A stretch of 32,558 nucleotides of DNA from Gemmatimonadota bacterium (GTDB taxonomy: Bacteria; Gemmatimonadota; Gemmatimonadetes; Longimicrobiales; Gaopeijiaceae), in NCBI GenBank assembly GCA_022340755.1, contig JAJDNI010000001.1:1-32558 (forward strand), given 5' to 3'. Under the pieces are notes generated by a model. It saw nothing but the letters and a program-made list of their open reading frames with translations. It searched no databases and was not told the DNA's origin. A program made the translations under genes and the position numbers. Of this stretch, positions 30,859 through 32,558 are shown in pieces (the stretch's first letter is position 1; each line of letters begins with the position of its first letter).

Positions 30859-32282
30859 GGCGATGCCTCCACGAGGGCCTCCGTCGTCTCCTCCTCGCGC
30901 CCCCCCACCCTGTGCTCGAGAGCGGCGCGCACAACGGCCGGCGCCCAGTGGCTCACCCCCAGCGCGTGCACGTGGGTGTACGCGGCCAGGACGTTCTTGT
31001 AGCAGAGACCGTCTCTGCGGCCGTCATAGCCGTACCCCCGGTGCATCCGGAACGCGAAGTGCACGTTCTCGGCGATGACGGTGCGAGCGAAGGTGTAGTG
31101 GAACTCGTGGCCCCTCAGTCGCTCCCCAACCTCGTAGAAGGGATTGGGCTTCACGACTTCTATCACGGCGTAGCCGTGCCCTTGCGGCCGCTCGCCCATG
31201 CCGAACACCGCCGGGACCGCCGCGCTCATCGGAAAGACGCGATCCCCGAGGACGAGCTTCTCGCCCAGGTACACCGCCCCACCGCACTCGGCGTATACCG
31301 GCAGACCCGCGTCCACGGCCCGCCGGACGGACTCGCGGAAGGAGGTGTTGTCCGCCAGTGGTGCGGCGAGGGTCTCCGGGAAGCCACCACCGAGGTAAAG
31401 GGCGTCCACGTCCGGGAGCGTCGCGTCACGAAGGGGGGAGATCTCCACGATCTCGGCGCCTTCGCGCTCCAACGCCTCCAGGTTGTCCGCGTAGTAGAAC
31501 TGGAATGCGGCGTCACGAAACACGCCCACGCGGCACACCCTGGGTCGAGGATCCTCCACCTCCGCGTCCTGCAACGACGGCAGCCCGACCCCGGGTGCTG
31601 TCATCGCCATCTCCCAGAGGACATCCAGGTCGAGGTGGAGGGCCACCCTGTTCGCAGCCTCGGAGAGCGCGTCGCGCACGCCTCGGTGCTCCTGGGGGGG
31701 CACCAGCCCCAGATGACGCTCGGGGAAGAGCGCACCATCGATCTTCGGCAGCGCTCCCACCACCGGGACGCCACATTCCGACTGGACCGCGTCCCTGAGG
31801 ACGGATTCGTGGCGAGCACCCGCGACCCGGTTCAACACGACGCAGCGGATATCCACCGCCGAATCCAGTGTCTGGCACCCGAGGACCACGGCGGCCACCG
31901 TGCGGGTCGCCTTCTCGCAATCCACCACCAGCACCACCGGAATCCGTAGCAGCTTGGCCAGCTCGGCCGAGCTGAACGTTCCGCCGGCATCGGCGCCGTC
32001 GAACAGACCTCGGTTCCCCTCCACCACCGAGACGTCCGCACCTGCGGCCGCCCGCGTGAACGACGCCGTCACCGCATCCCGGGACATGAGGAAGAGGTCC
32101 AGGTTCCGGCACGGCCTGGCGGCGGCGAGGGAAAGCCACGCCGCGTCGATGTAGTCGGGCCCCTTCTTGAAGGGAGCCACGACGCGCCCCTGGTTGTGCC
32201 ACGCCGAGACGAGTCCGACGGAGACCAGGGTCTTGCCCCCACCCCCCCTCAGTCCCGCAACGAGCAACCTGGGCGCGGTCAT
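30855..32282 (-). CDS. dsrN: DsrN / cobyrinic-acid a,c-diamide synthase-like siroheme amidase
   Basis: The protein has 475 residues. The N-terminal dethiobiotin-synthetase-like domain has a P-loop GLRGGGGKT (10-18), KKGPDYID and VVEGNRGLFDG. The C-terminal class I glutamine amidotransferase domain has LYLGGGFPE and the nucleophile Cys333 in YAECGG, with the GHEFHYT segment beyond. This is the CbiA/CobB architecture. Between a DsrL-like gene and siroheme genes it is best read as DsrN, which amidates siroheme for DsrAB, rather than as a cobalamin enzyme; no other cobalamin-ring genes are in the window. It begins 12 bases after the DsrL-like stop. Confidence 0.87.
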   Translation of the reverse strand: MTAPRLLVAGLRGGGGKTLVSVGLVSAWHNQGRVVAPFKKGPDYIDAAWLSLAAARPCRNLDLFLMSRDAVTASFTRAAAGADVSVVEGNRGLFDGADAGGTFSSAELAKLLRIPVVLVVDCEKATRTVAAVVLGCQTLDSAVDIRCVVLNRVAGARHESVLRDAVQSECGVPVVGALPKIDGALFPERHLGLVPPQEHRGVRDALSEAANRVALHLDLDVLWEMAMTAPGVGLPSLQDAEVEDPRPRVCRVGVFRDAAFQFYYADNLEALEREGAEIVEISPLRDATLPDVDALYLGGGFPETLAAPLADNTSFRESVRRAVDAGLPVYAECGGAVYLGEKLVLGDRVFPMSAAVPAVFGMGERPQGHGYAVIEVVKPNPFYEVGERLRGHEFHYTFARTVIAENVHFAFRMHRGYGYDGRRDGLCYKNVLAAYTHVHALGVSHWAPAVVRAALEHRVGGREEETTEALVEASP

Positions 32283-32294
32283 GACGCTACCCCA

Positions 32295-32558
32295 CTATGC
32301 CATCTCGATGAAGCCGCACGGGCAGATGTCCGCGCACTTCTCACACCCCGTGCAGTTCTCGAGCTTCAGGATGTACAGGTCACCCTTGTTCTGCGGCTTG
32401 CCGATGGCGGAGTCCTGGCAGTACATCCAGCACTTCTCGCAGTCGAAGCACATCCCGCAGCTCATGCACCGTGACGACTCCTGCACCGCCTGCTCCCGGG
32501 TGAAGCCGAGGTTCACCTCCTGATCCAGGTGGCTCATGCGCTCGTCCACGGCGATCAT
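32295..32558 (-). CDS. dsrL: DsrL-like oxidoreductase, C-terminal ferredoxin part (truncated by window edge)
   Basis: The reading frame is open to the right edge; the ATG at the very edge is probably internal. The 87 visible residues contain a cysteine-rich unit (CMSCGMCFDCEKCWMYC) and a [4Fe-4S] ferredoxin motif (CTGCEKCADICPCGFIEM). This combination is the C-terminal tail of DsrL and related NADPH:acceptor oxidoreductases of the glutamate-synthase-beta-like family. DsrL passes electrons between NAD(P)H and DsrAB/DsrC. The flavin and NAD domains should lie to the right of the window, and dsrAB may follow. A stand-alone ferredoxin is a less likely alternative. Confidence 0.7.
   Translation of the reverse strand: MIAVDERMSHLDQEVNLGFTREQAVQESSRCMSCGMCFDCEKCWMYCQDSAIGKPQNKGDLYILKLENCTGCEKCADICPCGFIEMA

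Noticed and set aside
30855-32282. Cobalamin biosynthesis role for the CbiA-like protein
   Set aside because: No cobalamin ring or nucleotide-loop genes are nearby; linkage to siroheme genes and a DsrL-like gene favours DsrN.

Overview
The window is GC-rich, densely coded bacterial chromosome with no rRNA, tRNA, CRISPR array or insertion sequence that I could see. Its gene content points to a bacterium with dissimilatory sulfur metabolism of the Dsr type. It holds a DsrMK-like membrane quinone/heterodisulfide-reductase pair, a DsrN-like siroheme amidase, the C-terminus of a DsrL-like iron-sulfur oxidoreductase running off the right edge, a full uroporphyrinogen-to-siroheme gene set, a Rex redox repressor, and four putative sulfur-oxyanion exporters (three TauE/SafE, one YeiH). 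The phylum cannot be fixed from this window. An uncultured Dsr-bearing lineage (for example Desulfobacterota, Gemmatimonadota, Acidobacteriota or Methylomirabilota) would fit.

Layout, left to right. (1) 1-109: start of an ArsR-type regulator reading off the left edge. (2) 446-3077, plus strand: two cytidylate-kinase-like proteins (Cytidylate_kin2 type with a BON-like tail) flanking a DUF202 membrane protein that carries about 21 seven-residue repeats. (3) 12303 down to 3105, minus strand, one long putative operon: dsrM-dsrK-histidine kinase-TauE-TIGR02186 protein-PEP-synthase-like protein-two stand-alone receivers. (4) 12304-12520: divergent regulatory region between dsrM and rex. (5) 12521-21641, plus strand: rex, then two cytidylate-kinase-like genes, TauE, DUF1634, a membrane-anchored fifth kinase-like gene, TauE, a receiver with an N-terminal add-on, and a second histidine kinase. 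(6) 21650-24818: adenosine-type deaminase, methylthioribose-1-phosphate isomerase and class II aldolase, which together look like a DHAP shunt for 5'-deoxyadenosine or methylthioadenosine by-products. (7) 24812-26995: YeiH-type exporter and a HEAT-repeat protein. (8) 32558 down to 27011, minus strand: dsrL(C-term)-dsrN-fused precorrin-2 dehydrogenase/HemA-cbiX-fused cobA/hemD, making and amidating siroheme for a DsrAB sulfite reductase that should lie beyond the right edge.

The most unusual part is 0.3-21.6 kb. Five diverged Cytidylate_kin2-like paralogues are interleaved with paired sensor kinases, output-less receivers and sulfite-exporter-type permeases around dsrMK and rex. Three 18-bp palindromes of the form T(C/T)GTG-N8-CACG(A/T) lie upstream of the first kinase gene, in the dsrM/rex intergenic region and upstream of the third kinase gene. 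They resemble Rex operators and would tie these units into one NADH/NAD+-responsive regulon. I infer a sulfur-redox sensing and export module; its biochemical role is not known to me.
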